Assembly: GCF_023204875.1 (NCBI RefSeq)
Contig: NZ_CP096247.1
Span: 3,100,001 to 3,164,000, forward strand
Origin: Prevotella sp. E15-22
GTDB lineage: Bacteria; Bacteroidota; Bacteroidia; Bacteroidales; Bacteroidaceae
Direction: 5' to 3'
Length of the DNA stretch: 64,000 nt
Each line of letters opens with the position of its first letter. The first letter of the stretch is position 1. The position numbers and the translations under genes are program-made. Below the pieces are notes generated by a model, which was given only the letters and a program-made list of their open reading frames with translations, searched no databases and was not told where the DNA came from. Of this stretch, positions 43,065 through 51,537 are shown in pieces.

Positions 43065-43127
43065 AATTAAATAGGTATCTTTGCATCAGAATAGGTGTAA
43101 ACCCGATTTATAACTAATTCCAAATAG

Positions 43128-43198
43128 AGTCAACGTGAAATAAAAATTAAGTTTAATTGAGTCAACTCTTATCATTAATAAGACTGGAAGTAGTCAAC
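43128..43198. repeat. Three AGTCAAC words with 32-base period
   Basis: AGTCAAC occurs at 43128, 43160 and 43192, spaced exactly 32 bases (three helical turns). The spacers are A/T-rich and unrelated. It lies between the IS and the GTTTC array upstream of the DUF4421 gene. Confidence 0.6.
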
Positions 43199-43227
43199 TA
43201 AAATCGTTAAACTACAAGTTGCATTTA

Positions 43228-43343
43228 GTTTCTCCCAAGGATACAGTTTGTTTCTATAAAGGAAACACTCTGTTTCGATAGTGTATACACTTTGTTTCCA
43301 TAGGCGAAACAAAGTGTTTCCAACGTTGAAACACTTTGGAAAC
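43228..43343. repeat. Five-unit 22-base GTTTC-N7-GAAAC array
   Basis: GTTTC starts at 43228, 43250, 43272, 43294 and 43316, exactly 22 bases apart. In each unit a second word follows after seven bases: GATAC, GAAAC, TATAC, GAAAC, GAAAC. Units 2, 4 and 5 are thus short palindromes with 7-base loops; around units 4 and 5 the stems grow to 9 and 7 bp. A further GAAAC closes the array. It ends 23 bases before the -33 box of the DUF4421 gene and looks like a multi-site operator with two-helical-turn spacing. Confidence 0.75.
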
Positions 43344-43365
43344 AAAATAAATGTCGGTCAAACGA

Positions 43366-43396
43366 TTTGGACATTTCAAAAAAAGTGTTATCTTTG
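43366..43396 (+). promoter_or_regulatory. Promoter of the DUF4421 gene
   Basis: TTTG at 43366-43369 and TATCTTTG at 43389-43396 with a 19-base gap fit the Bacteroidetes consensus. It lies just after the GTTTC array and 22 bases before the start codon. Confidence 0.75.
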
Positions 43397-43417
43397 CGAC
43401 CATAAAAGCCTTAGTAT

Positions 43418-44626
43418 ATGATACGAAGAACGATCATCTGCCTCCTGCTGTTCTCATTGAATGCTGCAGCACAGGAACAGGAACCTTTTGACAGCACAAG
43501 TACACAAGACAGTAAGTTGAACTGGATGGAGCAGCTTCACGAGGTGCAGCAACTCCTGGAAACCAGAGCAAAGGCAGCGGTGGATGCGCGCTATATTGAA
43601 GTGCCCGAGAAGCCCTGGAGAGTGGTGTTGCGCTATAAAGAGAACGTGGTTGATGTGGACTACAGCCAGAGCGTTGATTTTCCTGGAACCAACGACCATT
43701 CCGACTGGAACCTGTGCTTCGAGCCTCCCGTGGCTTCTTCCGTGGGTTTCTGGGTGGGCTATCGTGGCACGGGCTTTTCTTATTCCAAGTCGCTCACCAA
43801 GAACGCCGGCCGTTACTATTCGCTTAGCTCAACAGGAGCCAAGTATGGCTTCAACTTCCGACTGAGACGCTTTAACACGCAAGACGCCAAGATCAGTTCA
43901 ACAGACTACGAGAACGGGCAGACCACCCAGTATGACAGTACGCTCAACATGCCAGCGCCAGTATGGATCCGTTCCGTCTATATCAACGGCTACTACGTGT
44001 TTAACGGTCGTCGCTACTCGCAGGCGGCTGCCTACAACCAATCGGTCATCCAGCGTCGCTCCGCAGGCTCTTTCCTATTGGGAGCCACCTGGTATCAGTC
44101 GTCGTTCGACTACTCAGACATCCGAAACTTCGTCTTTATGATTCTTGGTCATGGCATCTATCGCGCCAAAGTGCATCAGGCCAACCTGGGCGTGGGCTAC
44201 GGCTACAACTGGGTGCCGTTGCGTGGCCTTGTTGTCAACGTGATGGCCATGCCCACCGTCAGCCTCTACAACCGTGTGAAGGCCTACAAATACGAGACCA
44301 ACTACGACCTGTCGCCAAAAGAGTCTGTTGACAACTACGGCGACTGGAACAAAGAGACAAAGACATGGGCCAACGGCAAGACCCACAAGCCCATTTTGAT
44401 GATTGACACGCCGAACCCTCAGTTTGACTATTGGGATGTGGAGCCAGAGGTGAACCACAGCATGTTCCGACTGAACCTCGACCTGCGACTCGGCATAGCC
44501 TATAACTGGCGCAACTACTTCGTTGGCGCACAGGCGCAGTACAACAACTTCAACTATAAGAACGACCATGGCAAGATCAACATCTATGATGCCTATGCCC
44601 GCCTGTCGTTTGGCGTTAGACTATAG
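43418..44626 (+). CDS. DUF4421-family secreted or outer-membrane protein
   Basis: A 402-residue protein with a signal peptide (cleavage near LNAAAQE) and a series of amphipathic strands rich in Tyr, Trp and Gly (VGFWVGYRGTGFSYSKSL, ARLSFGVRL at the end), matching my memory of DUF4421, a Bacteroidetes family predicted to be a beta-barrel. The function is unknown. It stands alone, with its own promoter behind a striking repeat array, which suggests tight or unusual regulation. Confidence 0.78.
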   Translation: MIRRTIICLLLFSLNAAAQEQEPFDSTSTQDSKLNWMEQLHEVQQLLETRAKAAVDARYIEVPEKPWRVVLRYKENVVDVDYSQSVDFPGTNDHSDWNLCFEPPVASSVGFWVGYRGTGFSYSKSLTKNAGRYYSLSSTGAKYGFNFRLRRFNTQDAKISSTDYENGQTTQYDSTLNMPAPVWIRSVYINGYYVFNGRRYSQAAAYNQSVIQRRSAGSFLLGATWYQSSFDYSDIRNFVFMILGHGIYRAKVHQANLGVGYGYNWVPLRGLVVNVMAMPTVSLYNRVKAYKYETNYDLSPKESVDNYGDWNKETKTWANGKTHKPILMIDTPNPQFDYWDVEPEVNHSMFRLNLDLRLGIAYNWRNYFVGAQAQYNNFNYKNDHGKINIYDAYARLSFGVRL

Positions 44627-44670
44627 AAAAAAAAAGAAATTCTGGACGGCGTCACTTTTTGCGTTTTTGA

Positions 44671-44702
44671 TTTGTGTATTTTCAATTATATGATTACCTT
44701 TG
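44671..44702 (+). promoter_or_regulatory. Promoter of the uracil permease gene
   Basis: TTTG at 44671-44674 and TACCTTTG at 44695-44702 with a 20-base gap. It decides the start: ATG 44743, not the upstream in-frame codon. Confidence 0.75.
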
Positions 44703-44742
44703 CAGCCAAACAACCTATAGACACAATAATTTTAAAATTCAG

Positions 44743-46080
44743 ATGAACCCTATTACAGAGAAAGAAGGCATCACCGATGCCAGAAAACTGGGGCTGCCCA
44801 AGTATGTCATCCTGGGTGTCCAGCATTTGTTTGCCATGTTTGGTGCCACCGTGCTGGTGCCCGTGTTAACAGGTCTTTCCGTGTCGTCAACGCTGCTGTT
44901 TGCAGGTATCGGCACCTTAGTCTTTCACTTTGTCAGCAAGTTGCAGGTGCCCGCCTTCCTGGGTTCCTCATTTGCCTTCCTGGGCGGCTATATGTCGGTC
45001 AAGGCATTGGGCGTGGAGCAGGGCATGAGCGAGACGCTGGCCCTGGACTATGCCTGCATCGGCGTGTTCTTTGCAGGACTCTGCTATTTCGTGATGGCAG
45101 GCCTCATCAAGTCGTTTGGCATTGAAAAGATGCTACGCTTCTTCCCTCCACTCGTCACTGGTCCTATGATTATTGCCATTGGTCTGGTACTCTCAGGCAG
45201 TGCCATTCAGAACTGCACCACCAACTGGCCCCTGGCCATCGTGGCACTGGCCACAGTGATCCTGTCAAGTGTGTGTGGTAAGGGCATCATCAAGATTATC
45301 CCCATCCTGCTGGGTGTGGTGGTGAGCTATCTGACGGCCGTGGCCATGGGCGAGGTTGACTTCTCGTCGCTGAGCGAGGCCGACTGGATTGGACTGCCGT
45401 TCAGCAGAGAGCAGACGGCGCTGGCCGTGTTCGACAATCTGGACACCACATTCCTCATCTCTACCATCATCGCCATCATGCCCATCGCCATTGCCACCAT
45501 CATGGAGCACATCGGCGATATGTGTGCCATCTCATCTACCGTGGGCAAGGACTTCCTCAAGGAGCCTGGCTTGCATCGCACCCTGATGGGCGACGGACTG
45601 GCCACTGCGCTGGCATCACTCTTTGGCGCCCCTGCCAACACCACCTATGGCGAGAACACTGGTGTGCTGAACCTCACCAAGGTGTTCGACCCTGCCGTCA
45701 TCCGACTGGCAGCCTGCTTCGCCATCCTGCTGTCGTTCTGTCCTAAGTTTGCCTGCCTCATCGGCCTGATGCCTGCTGCCACCATTGGTGGGGTGAGTCT
45801 GATTCTCTATGGCATGATCTCGGCTGTGGGTGTGCGCAATCTGGTGGAGGACAGTGTCGACTTCAACTCATCGCGCAACGTGTTTGTGGCAGCCCTGATT
45901 CTGGTCATCGCCATTGGCGTGAAGTATGGTGCCGACGACAACGTGAACATCGGCCCCATCCATTTCTCAGGCCTGGCCCTTTCAGCCATCGTTGGTGTCA
46001 CACTCAATGCCGTCCTGCCTGGTAAGTTGGGCATGAAGGTTAAGAGTGTTCATGGCAAGGAGAAAAAGGAACATCAGTAG
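44743..46080 (+). CDS. uraA: Uracil/xanthine permease (NCS2 family)
   Basis: From ATG 44743 the protein has 445 residues and 12-14 membrane segments. It shows the NCS2 signature region (QHLFAMFGATVLVPVLTG at the N-terminus, MEHIGDMCAIS and FGAPANTTYGENTGVLNLTKV with the substrate-binding Glu residues). Members carry uracil or purines with protons across the inner membrane. The GENTG motif and overall pattern favour uracil. It is not in an operon with a pyrimidine gene here. Confidence 0.9.
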   Translation: MNPITEKEGITDARKLGLPKYVILGVQHLFAMFGATVLVPVLTGLSVSSTLLFAGIGTLVFHFVSKLQVPAFLGSSFAFLGGYMSVKALGVEQGMSETLALDYACIGVFFAGLCYFVMAGLIKSFGIEKMLRFFPPLVTGPMIIAIGLVLSGSAIQNCTTNWPLAIVALATVILSSVCGKGIIKIIPILLGVVVSYLTAVAMGEVDFSSLSEADWIGLPFSREQTALAVFDNLDTTFLISTIIAIMPIAIATIMEHIGDMCAISSTVGKDFLKEPGLHRTLMGDGLATALASLFGAPANTTYGENTGVLNLTKVFDPAVIRLAACFAILLSFCPKFACLIGLMPAATIGGVSLILYGMISAVGVRNLVEDSVDFNSSRNVFVAALILVIAIGVKYGADDNVNIGPIHFSGLALSAIVGVTLNAVLPGKLGMKVKSVHGKEKKEHQ

Positions 46081-46094
46081 TTTTTGAATCATCC

Positions 46095-46160
46095 ATTCAT
46101 CACATAATCATGCAGAATATCCCATATCCATGGTGTATTCTGCTTTTTTTTGTACTTTTG
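46095..46160 (+). promoter_or_regulatory. Paired-repeat upstream element, copy G, with promoter
   Basis: TCACATAATC at 46100 and TCCCATATCC at 46120 are 20 bases apart. The -33 position is CATGG at 46129, weak as in copy B, and TACTTTTG is at 46153-46160. Copies B and G are almost identical and both drive TonB-receptor genes. Confidence 0.8.
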
Positions 46161-46211
46161 CAGCGACAAAACAAACGTGTAGACGAAAAAGACGTTGAAG
46201 CAAAAGAAAAA

Positions 46212-48308
46212 ATGAAAGTATTAGTTAAAAAGATGATTTTCAGGTTAACGGCTGCAGTGGCGGCCGTAGCACCACTTCCAGGCATGACTCAGGAGGCGTC
46301 AGACATTGCACGCGAGAAAGACCTGCAGGAAGTGACCATCACCTCGCGCTCCGTTCAGAAGCGAATGGACGAGGTGCAGATAGGTGTAGAGAAAGTGGAG
46401 ATAGCCACACTGGCAAAAGTACCCTCGCTTTTTGGCGAGAAAGATATTATCAAGAGCTTGCAACTGCTGCCTGGCGTGAAGAGCGAGAGCGAAGGCTCTG
46501 GCGGCTATCAGGTGCGTGGCGGCACGGCAGCCCAGAACCTGATACTGCTGGATGGGGCCACCGTTTATAATGCAGGCCACCTGATGGGCCTTTTCTCGAC
46601 GTTCAACGACGACGCCCTGATGAGTGGCGCCCTCTATAAAGGTATGGTGCCAGCACAGTTTGGTGGCGGCTCATCATCCGTCTTCGACATCAGCACGCGC
46701 TCTGGCGACATGTACGACTATCACTATGGCGGCACCATCGGCCTGCTGTCGGCCAAGGTGATGGCCGAAGGCCCCATACAAGAAGGCAAGTCGTCGTTCC
46801 TCGTCTCTGGTCGTCGTTCGTATCTCGACCTGTTTCTCAAGGCCACCGACGAATATAAGAACAACACCCTGCATTTCTATGATGCCAACGTGCGCCTGAA
46901 CTTCCACCTGACGCAGAAGGACGTGCTGGCGCTGTCGTTCTTCCACGGCTTCGACAACATGGGACTGGAAGACCTGATGTTCATGAAGTGGGGCAACACC
47001 ACGGCCACGGCCAACTGGCTGCACACCTTCAGCGATCAGTATTATGCCAACACAAAACTTATCTATAGCGACTTCAGCAGTCATATAGGCATGGACGTGA
47101 TGAGCATGGACTACACCATGAAAGGCTTTATCCGCCATGCCACGCTGAACCACCAGCACACCTGGACCATCGACGGCCATCATCGCATGAACTACGGACT
47201 GGAAGGCTCGTACCTTCAGGTGCAGTCGGCCGAATGGGACATCATAGAACTGCACGAGCGCGAGAAGCGCAACGCCCTGACAGGCGCCCTGTGGATTGGC
47301 GACGACTGGACCATCAGCGATGCCCTCGAGTTGCAGGCTGGTGCCCGTCTGCACCTCTTCTCAGTACTGGGTGGCGCGCCCTACTATGAGATTGATGCCG
47401 ACGGCAACATCACCAATACCACCAACCCCAGCAGCTCGCATATCGTGAAGACCTATGCCGACATAGAGCCACGCCTCAGCGCCAAGATCAGTCTGGGCGC
47501 CCAGCACAACCTGAAGATAGGCTACAGTCGCACATCGCAGGATGTGCACGCCATCAACAACGGCGCATCGGGCATGCCCTTCAGTCGCTACCTCATGTCG
47601 AGCAACATCGTGAAACCTGAGCAGGCCAACCAGGTGTCGCTGGGCTGGACAGGCATCACCAGGAACGGCGCCTACGACTTCTCGGCCGAGACTTACTATA
47701 AGACCATCGACAACGTGTATGACTTCCGTGATGGCAAGTTCTTCTTTTCTGAGATCGAGGTGGAGCGCATCATCCTGGGCGGCAAGGGGCGTGCCTACGG
47801 ACTGGAGCTCTGCGCCCACAAGAACGACGGTCCCTTGACGGGTTGGATATCCTATACGCTGGCATGGTCGGAGAACAAGATTGAAGGCATCAACGGCGGC
47901 CGATGGTATACGGCATCGAACGACCGTCGCCACGACCTGTCCATCGTGGGCATGTATCAGCTGTCGCCCTGCTGGGATGTGGCTGCCACCTGGCACTATA
48001 ACACGGGTCAGGCCCTGAGTGCCCCTACGGCCAAGTACGACATGTTTGGCAACACGTTCTATTCGTACAGCGAGCGCAACAGCTATCGCGCCCCAGCCTG
48101 CCATCGACTGGACCTCAGTGCCAACTACACTCGCAAGCACGGCAAGGCCACCCACATCTGGTCGTTTGGCGTCTATAACGCCTACAACCGCTACAACCCC
48201 TACGTCATCCGTTTCTCAAACGACGACAAGAAAGCATCGGGCACCAAGGTAGAGCAGACCTCGCTCTTTGGCATCGTGCCCTCCGTTTCGTTCACCCTGA
48301 AATATTGA
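46212..48308 (+). CDS. TonB-dependent receptor
   Basis: The start is ATG 46212; the longer frame would include the promoter. The 698-residue protein has a signal peptide (TAAVAAVAPLPGMTQEA), no carboxypeptidase-like domain, a plug (SLQLLPGVKSESEGSGGYQVRGG, here residues about 80-102) and a 22-strand barrel ending in FTLKY. It is followed six bases later by a DUF4249 lipoprotein, the usual partner of this receptor class in Bacteroidetes. The ligand is unknown. Confidence 0.9.
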   Translation: MKVLVKKMIFRLTAAVAAVAPLPGMTQEASDIAREKDLQEVTITSRSVQKRMDEVQIGVEKVEIATLAKVPSLFGEKDIIKSLQLLPGVKSESEGSGGYQVRGGTAAQNLILLDGATVYNAGHLMGLFSTFNDDALMSGALYKGMVPAQFGGGSSSVFDISTRSGDMYDYHYGGTIGLLSAKVMAEGPIQEGKSSFLVSGRRSYLDLFLKATDEYKNNTLHFYDANVRLNFHLTQKDVLALSFFHGFDNMGLEDLMFMKWGNTTATANWLHTFSDQYYANTKLIYSDFSSHIGMDVMSMDYTMKGFIRHATLNHQHTWTIDGHHRMNYGLEGSYLQVQSAEWDIIELHEREKRNALTGALWIGDDWTISDALELQAGARLHLFSVLGGAPYYEIDADGNITNTTNPSSSHIVKTYADIEPRLSAKISLGAQHNLKIGYSRTSQDVHAINNGASGMPFSRYLMSSNIVKPEQANQVSLGWTGITRNGAYDFSAETYYKTIDNVYDFRDGKFFFSEIEVERIILGGKGRAYGLELCAHKNDGPLTGWISYTLAWSENKIEGINGGRWYTASNDRRHDLSIVGMYQLSPCWDVAATWHYNTGQALSAPTAKYDMFGNTFYSYSERNSYRAPACHRLDLSANYTRKHGKATHIWSFGVYNAYNRYNPYVIRFSNDDKKASGTKVEQTSLFGIVPSVSFTLKY

Positions 48309-48314
48309 TTCGAT

Positions 48315-49181
48315 ATGAGAAAGATATTCTTTTTAATGATAGCAGCAGCGCTGCTTAGCGCCTGCACCAAGGAGATTGACTTCGACTTCCACGAGGAGGA
48401 CCCTGTGGTGGTGATCGAGGGCCAGGTAACTAACGAAGGCCGATGGGTCACTGTGAGTCGCAGCAGATCGGTCACCGACTCTGTCCACTCGCGCTGTCTG
48501 CCTGGCGCCTATATCACCATCAACGGCGACGACGGACTCACCACCGAGCTCACCTATGATGAAGCCACCAACCGCTATTTCTCGCCCGTTCCTGGCGAGC
48601 CTGGCAACACCTATTTCCTTAACATGTTCTTCGAGGGCGTGCAGTATAAAGCCTCGTCCACCATGCCCCCAGCAGCCATCATCAACACGTCTGAGTTCTC
48701 GTGGATGCCGATGATGGGCGAGCGCATGCTGTGCTACGAGATGACGGGTGTTGACCCCCAGCCCGATGTGCGTAATTACTACTGGTTCAGGATGCATCGC
48801 CTCTCGCATCATCCCCACCTGAAGGACAAGCGCCAGACGGCCCCCTTCAGTTGGGACCTGTTCGACGACCGTGGCTGTCCGCCAGGCACCATCATCATGG
48901 ACTGGATGCTGATGAGCGAGAAAAAGATGGACGAGGACGATGAGAAGGACTGGGATCGCATCCTCTATGATGGCGACAGGGTCACTGTCACGCTGATGGC
49001 TGTCGACCCCAAGGTCTATAACTACCTGTCTGAGTTGGGCTCTGGCCAATACCACGGCGCCAACCCCCACAGCAACATCTCAGGCGGCTGTCTGGGTTAC
49101 TTCGCCGCTGGCTCCATCACGCATGCCGACACCATCGTGTTCAGCAGGGACAACATAGAGGATTATCATAAAAAGCCATAA
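48315..49181 (+). CDS. DUF4249 lipoprotein, receptor partner
   Basis: A 288-residue lipoprotein (lipobox LSAC near residue 16) with the DUF4249 pattern: EEDPVVVIEGQVTNEG, an Ig-like domain with a turn in VPGEPGNTYFLNM, and a long C-terminal region ending in HADTIVFSRD. It probably sits on the outer membrane and works with the receptor encoded just upstream, like SusD-type partners do for SusC-type receptors. Confidence 0.87.
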   Translation: MRKIFFLMIAAALLSACTKEIDFDFHEEDPVVVIEGQVTNEGRWVTVSRSRSVTDSVHSRCLPGAYITINGDDGLTTELTYDEATNRYFSPVPGEPGNTYFLNMFFEGVQYKASSTMPPAAIINTSEFSWMPMMGERMLCYEMTGVDPQPDVRNYYWFRMHRLSHHPHLKDKRQTAPFSWDLFDDRGCPPGTIIMDWMLMSEKKMDEDDEKDWDRILYDGDRVTVTLMAVDPKVYNYLSELGSGQYHGANPHSNISGGCLGYFAAGSITHADTIVFSRDNIEDYHKKP

Positions 49182-49189
49182 GACGTATC

Positions 49190-49762
49190 TTACGACTCAA
49201 GCTCTTTGAGTTCCTGCAGATTCTTCTCAACCTCCTGCATGGTGCTCTTGTGTCTGCGCCATCCAATCCAGCCACAGAAGAGGCCAGAAAAGAAGCCGAG
49301 GGCCACGAAGAAGATGCCAAGGGGCGAGGCCACATGCTCCAGATAGAGCGTGATGCAGATGCCGAAAGCAGCCAGGGGAGTGCCTATGACCGACTCATAC
49401 ACAAAGCAGCGCTTATAGTTGACGAGTGCCTTGAGCTGCTTGCCTGGCGCCTCAACCACGTTCAACTTACTGGTGAGGAAGAGTCGGCATACCACCATCA
49501 GCACGCCCAGCACGCAGACAGCCTCAAGGATATAGAATGAGGGGGCGTGGAAGATGCCCTTCTCATGAAGCAGGGGCACCACGAAGGCTGCCACAAACAG
49601 CGTTGCCAGGAAGTTGAAGATGCCCTGTTTTGACAGTTGCTCATAGGTCGACTTGTTATGGCCCTTGATGGTCTCCATCAGCACCTGCTTGTTATATACC
49701 TCGCTCTTCGACAGACGGTCGTTGAGCATTGTCCATTTCTGTTTTAATTCTTGTAGTTCCAT
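49190..49762 (-). CDS. Four-helix membrane protein coupled to sigma factor, second pair
   Basis: A 190-residue protein with a charged helical N-terminus (MELQELKQKWTMLNDRLSKS), four membrane segments (about 48-65, 74-93, 120-140, 146-166) and a charged helical tail. It is 15 bases after an ECF sigma gene on the same strand. The size and layout equal those of the protein at 3149-3727, though the sequences differ. An anti-sigma role is inferred from that arrangement only. Confidence 0.7.
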   Translation of the reverse strand: MELQELKQKWTMLNDRLSKSEVYNKQVLMETIKGHNKSTYEQLSKQGIFNFLATLFVAAFVVPLLHEKGIFHAPSFYILEAVCVLGVLMVVCRLFLTSKLNVVEAPGKQLKALVNYKRCFVYESVIGTPLAAFGICITLYLEHVASPLGIFFVALGFFSGLFCGWIGWRRHKSTMQEVEKNLQELKELES

Positions 49763-49777
49763 TGTTCTTTCTGTTTT

Positions 49778-50290
49778 TTAGTTGTTAGACATCTGCTTGA
49801 GTTTCGCCTTGATGCGGTTGATGCGCACTCCCACATTCGAGACCGATATGTCAAGCATCTCAGCCATTTCCTCATACGACCTGTCATCGAGCCACAGCAG
49901 AATCAGCGCGCGTTCCAATTCGCCCAGTCGGTTGATCAGTTGATAGAGTTCTCGCAGCTGTTCGCGCTCCTGCTCGTCAGGAAAGAGGTCTGCCATCGAC
50001 ATCGTCAGGGTCACCATCTGGGGCTGTGTGCGCTCATGGCGCAGGTGCGAGATACAGGTGTTCACACTGACGCGATAGACCCACGTTGATGGTTTGCAAT
50101 CGCCACGGAAGTGGGGGAACGACTTCCACAGGTTCAGTGCCACTTCTTGGAAGAGGTCGCTGATGCCTTCATCGTCGTTGGCATACATCAAGCAGACTTT
50201 ATAGACCATCTGCTTGTGGTTGTCCATGAGGTTCACGAACTGCTGTTCTAATTCATTTTGGTTCATTTCATCCTTTGTTTCATTTGACAC
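49778..50290 (-). CDS. ECF-type RNA polymerase sigma factor, second pair
   Basis: A 170-residue sigma factor with region 2 (ISDLFQEVALNLWKSFPHF, TWVYRVSVNTCISHLRH) and region 4 (DDRSYEEMAEMLDISVSN). The minus-strand promoter TACCTTTG is at 50336-50329. It is clearly related to the sigma factor at 2673 and, like it, is paired with a membrane protein. Confidence 0.92.
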   Translation of the reverse strand: MSNETKDEMNQNELEQQFVNLMDNHKQMVYKVCLMYANDDEGISDLFQEVALNLWKSFPHFRGDCKPSTWVYRVSVNTCISHLRHERTQPQMVTLTMSMADLFPDEQEREQLRELYQLINRLGELERALILLWLDDRSYEEMAEMLDISVSNVGVRINRIKAKLKQMSNN

Positions 50291-50483
50291 TTTGCTCTAT
50301 CAGTCGCATGAAAAACAGAAAACTTACACAAAGGTACTACTTTTTTTCTTCTTTTTATCTTCTTCTCATTATAAAACTTATTTCTTCTTTCATCAACTAA
50401 CTTATATTTCTTTTTTCACAACCACCCAACCCTCCTTGCCTAAGGAGGACTTCAACCCATCAAACGTCCGCCACACGTTTATT

Positions 50484-50518
50484 CATTGTACATTGTACAT
50501 TGTTCATTGTTCATTGTA
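50484..50518. repeat. Five tandem 7-base repeats CATTGTA/CATTGTT
   Basis: CATTGTA, CATTGTA, CATTGTT, CATTGTT and CATTGTA follow one another without gaps. They lie in the 590-base gap between the divergent-facing sigma gene and the Lrp gene. Slippage could change the copy number. Confidence 0.75.
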
Positions 50519-50609
50519 AAGAAATACTGCCGAAAAAAGGGGTTCTGAAAAAATGCAAACTAGAACGCAAAAATGGGTCAAAAATGACCTTTTGAGGGGC
50601 CCCTATCGA

Positions 50610-50682
50610 TTTTAGGATGCAACGGAGGCTGTTTTACGATGCAACTCATGCTGTTTTACCATGCAAAACAGCCTCCGTTGCA
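50610..50682. repeat. 22-base TTTTAnnATGCAA repeats with 18-bp inverted repeat
   Basis: Units starting TTTTAGGATGCAAC (50610), TTTTACGATGCAAC (50632) and TTTTACCATGCAAA (50654) have a 22-base period. TGCAACGGAGGCTGTTTT (50618-50635) is perfectly complementary to 50665-50682, giving an 18-bp stem with a 29-base loop. A further CAGGCTCCGTTACA follows. No coding function is evident. Confidence 0.7.
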
Positions 50683-50880
50683 GTGTAACTCAGGCTCCGT
50701 TACAACCTAAACGAATATTCGATTGCGTTCTAAATCTTTACACTTTTCGAGCTAATTTCGTAAGCCTCTCATTTTCAACGATTTATAAACATGCTCATAT
50801 TTCGCCTGTACGCACAGAAAAAATTTTTGGCTCAGAATTTTTAAATCTCAGAGGCGCTATTGTCAGAAAAGTTCAAAGAA

Positions 50881-51345
50881 TCAGATATTGATGCCGTAGT
50901 TCTGCTTCACCTCGCTCATCACGAAAGTGCTCTCGATGGAGGCAAGACTCTCGATCTCGCCAAGTTTGTTGAGCACAAACTCCTGATACTGCTTCATGTC
51001 GCGAGCACGCACCTTGAGCAGATAGTCGTAGGCACCAGAGGTGTTGTAGCACTCAGTGACCTCAGGGATGCGCTGGATGCGACGCACAAACGAGTCGGCA
51101 ATCTCGTGGTTAATCTGCTGGAGCTTCACTTTGCAGAATACCAGCAGACCCTGATTCAGCTTCTCTGGGTCGAGGATGGCCACATACTTCTTGATGTAAC
51201 CCTTCTTCTCCAGGCGCTTTTGGCGCTCGAAAACGGGCGTGGGCGTCAGATGCACGGCATCGGCCAACTCCTTGGTGGTTAACTTCGCATTTTTCTGCAG
51301 CGTTTTCAGTATCTGCAGATCGGTTTCGTCTAAAATATCTGCCAT
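50881..51345 (-). CDS. Lrp/AsnC-family transcriptional regulator
   Basis: A 154-residue protein with an N-terminal HTH (DLQILKTLQKNAKLTTKEL, LTPTPVFERQKRLEKKGYI) and the C-terminal RAM ligand domain (LLVFCKVKLQQI, YDYLLKVRARDMKQYQEF). Such octamers sense amino acids. It is divergent from metH, and the shared gap (51346-51537) probably holds its binding sites, so control of the methionine cluster by an amino acid is likely. Which amino acid cannot be seen. Confidence 0.9.
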   Translation of the reverse strand: MADILDETDLQILKTLQKNAKLTTKELADAVHLTPTPVFERQKRLEKKGYIKKYVAILDPEKLNQGLLVFCKVKLQQINHEIADSFVRRIQRIPEVTECYNTSGAYDYLLKVRARDMKQYQEFVLNKLGEIESLASIESTFVMSEVKQNYGINI

Positions 51346-51496
51346 CTTCTTACTATTTTTCTCTGAGCCTTTTAGAGTTTTATTCTGTGAATATAAGGTT
51401 TAAGCGCCATGCTTAGAGATATATTCTTTAATGGGCGCAAAATTAGAAATATTTTCTGAATTATGCAAAACATTTGATATTTTTCGCTGTTTTTTA

Positions 51497-51504
51497 TAAC
51501 TTTG
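51497..51504 (+). promoter_or_regulatory. -7 box of metH
   Basis: TAACTTTG lies 33 bases before ATG 51538. The leader is far too short for a SAM or cobalamin riboswitch, so control must act on the promoter, plausibly by the divergent Lrp-type protein. Confidence 0.7.
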
Positions 51505-51537
51505 CAACGTGATTTTATCACTCTGCAGAAGATAAGA

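Larger units (their letters stand above)
41723..43114 (+). mobile_element. IS3-family insertion sequence
   Basis: Terminal inverted repeats of 21 bases at 41723-41743 and 43094-43114 match at 17 positions (inner ends GGTTGACACC and GGTGTAAACC). Between them are two overlapping frames, orfA and orfB, with a run of seven A as slippery site. Length about 1.39 kb. I could not identify a clear target duplication. It ended the cassette cluster by cutting into the reductase gene. Confidence 0.85.

Noticed and set aside
43228..43343. Possible CRISPR array (regular repeats with spacers)
   Set aside because: The conserved words are only 5 bases with a 22-base period, far too short for repeats and spacers, and no cas gene is near.
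50610..50682. Possible CRISPR or retron structure from regular 22-base repeats
   Set aside because: Only three units, no unique spacers, no cas or reverse transcriptase gene nearby.
51346..51537. SAM or cobalamin riboswitch before metH
   Set aside because: The -7 box is only 33 bases before the start codon, too short a leader for any known riboswitch of these classes.
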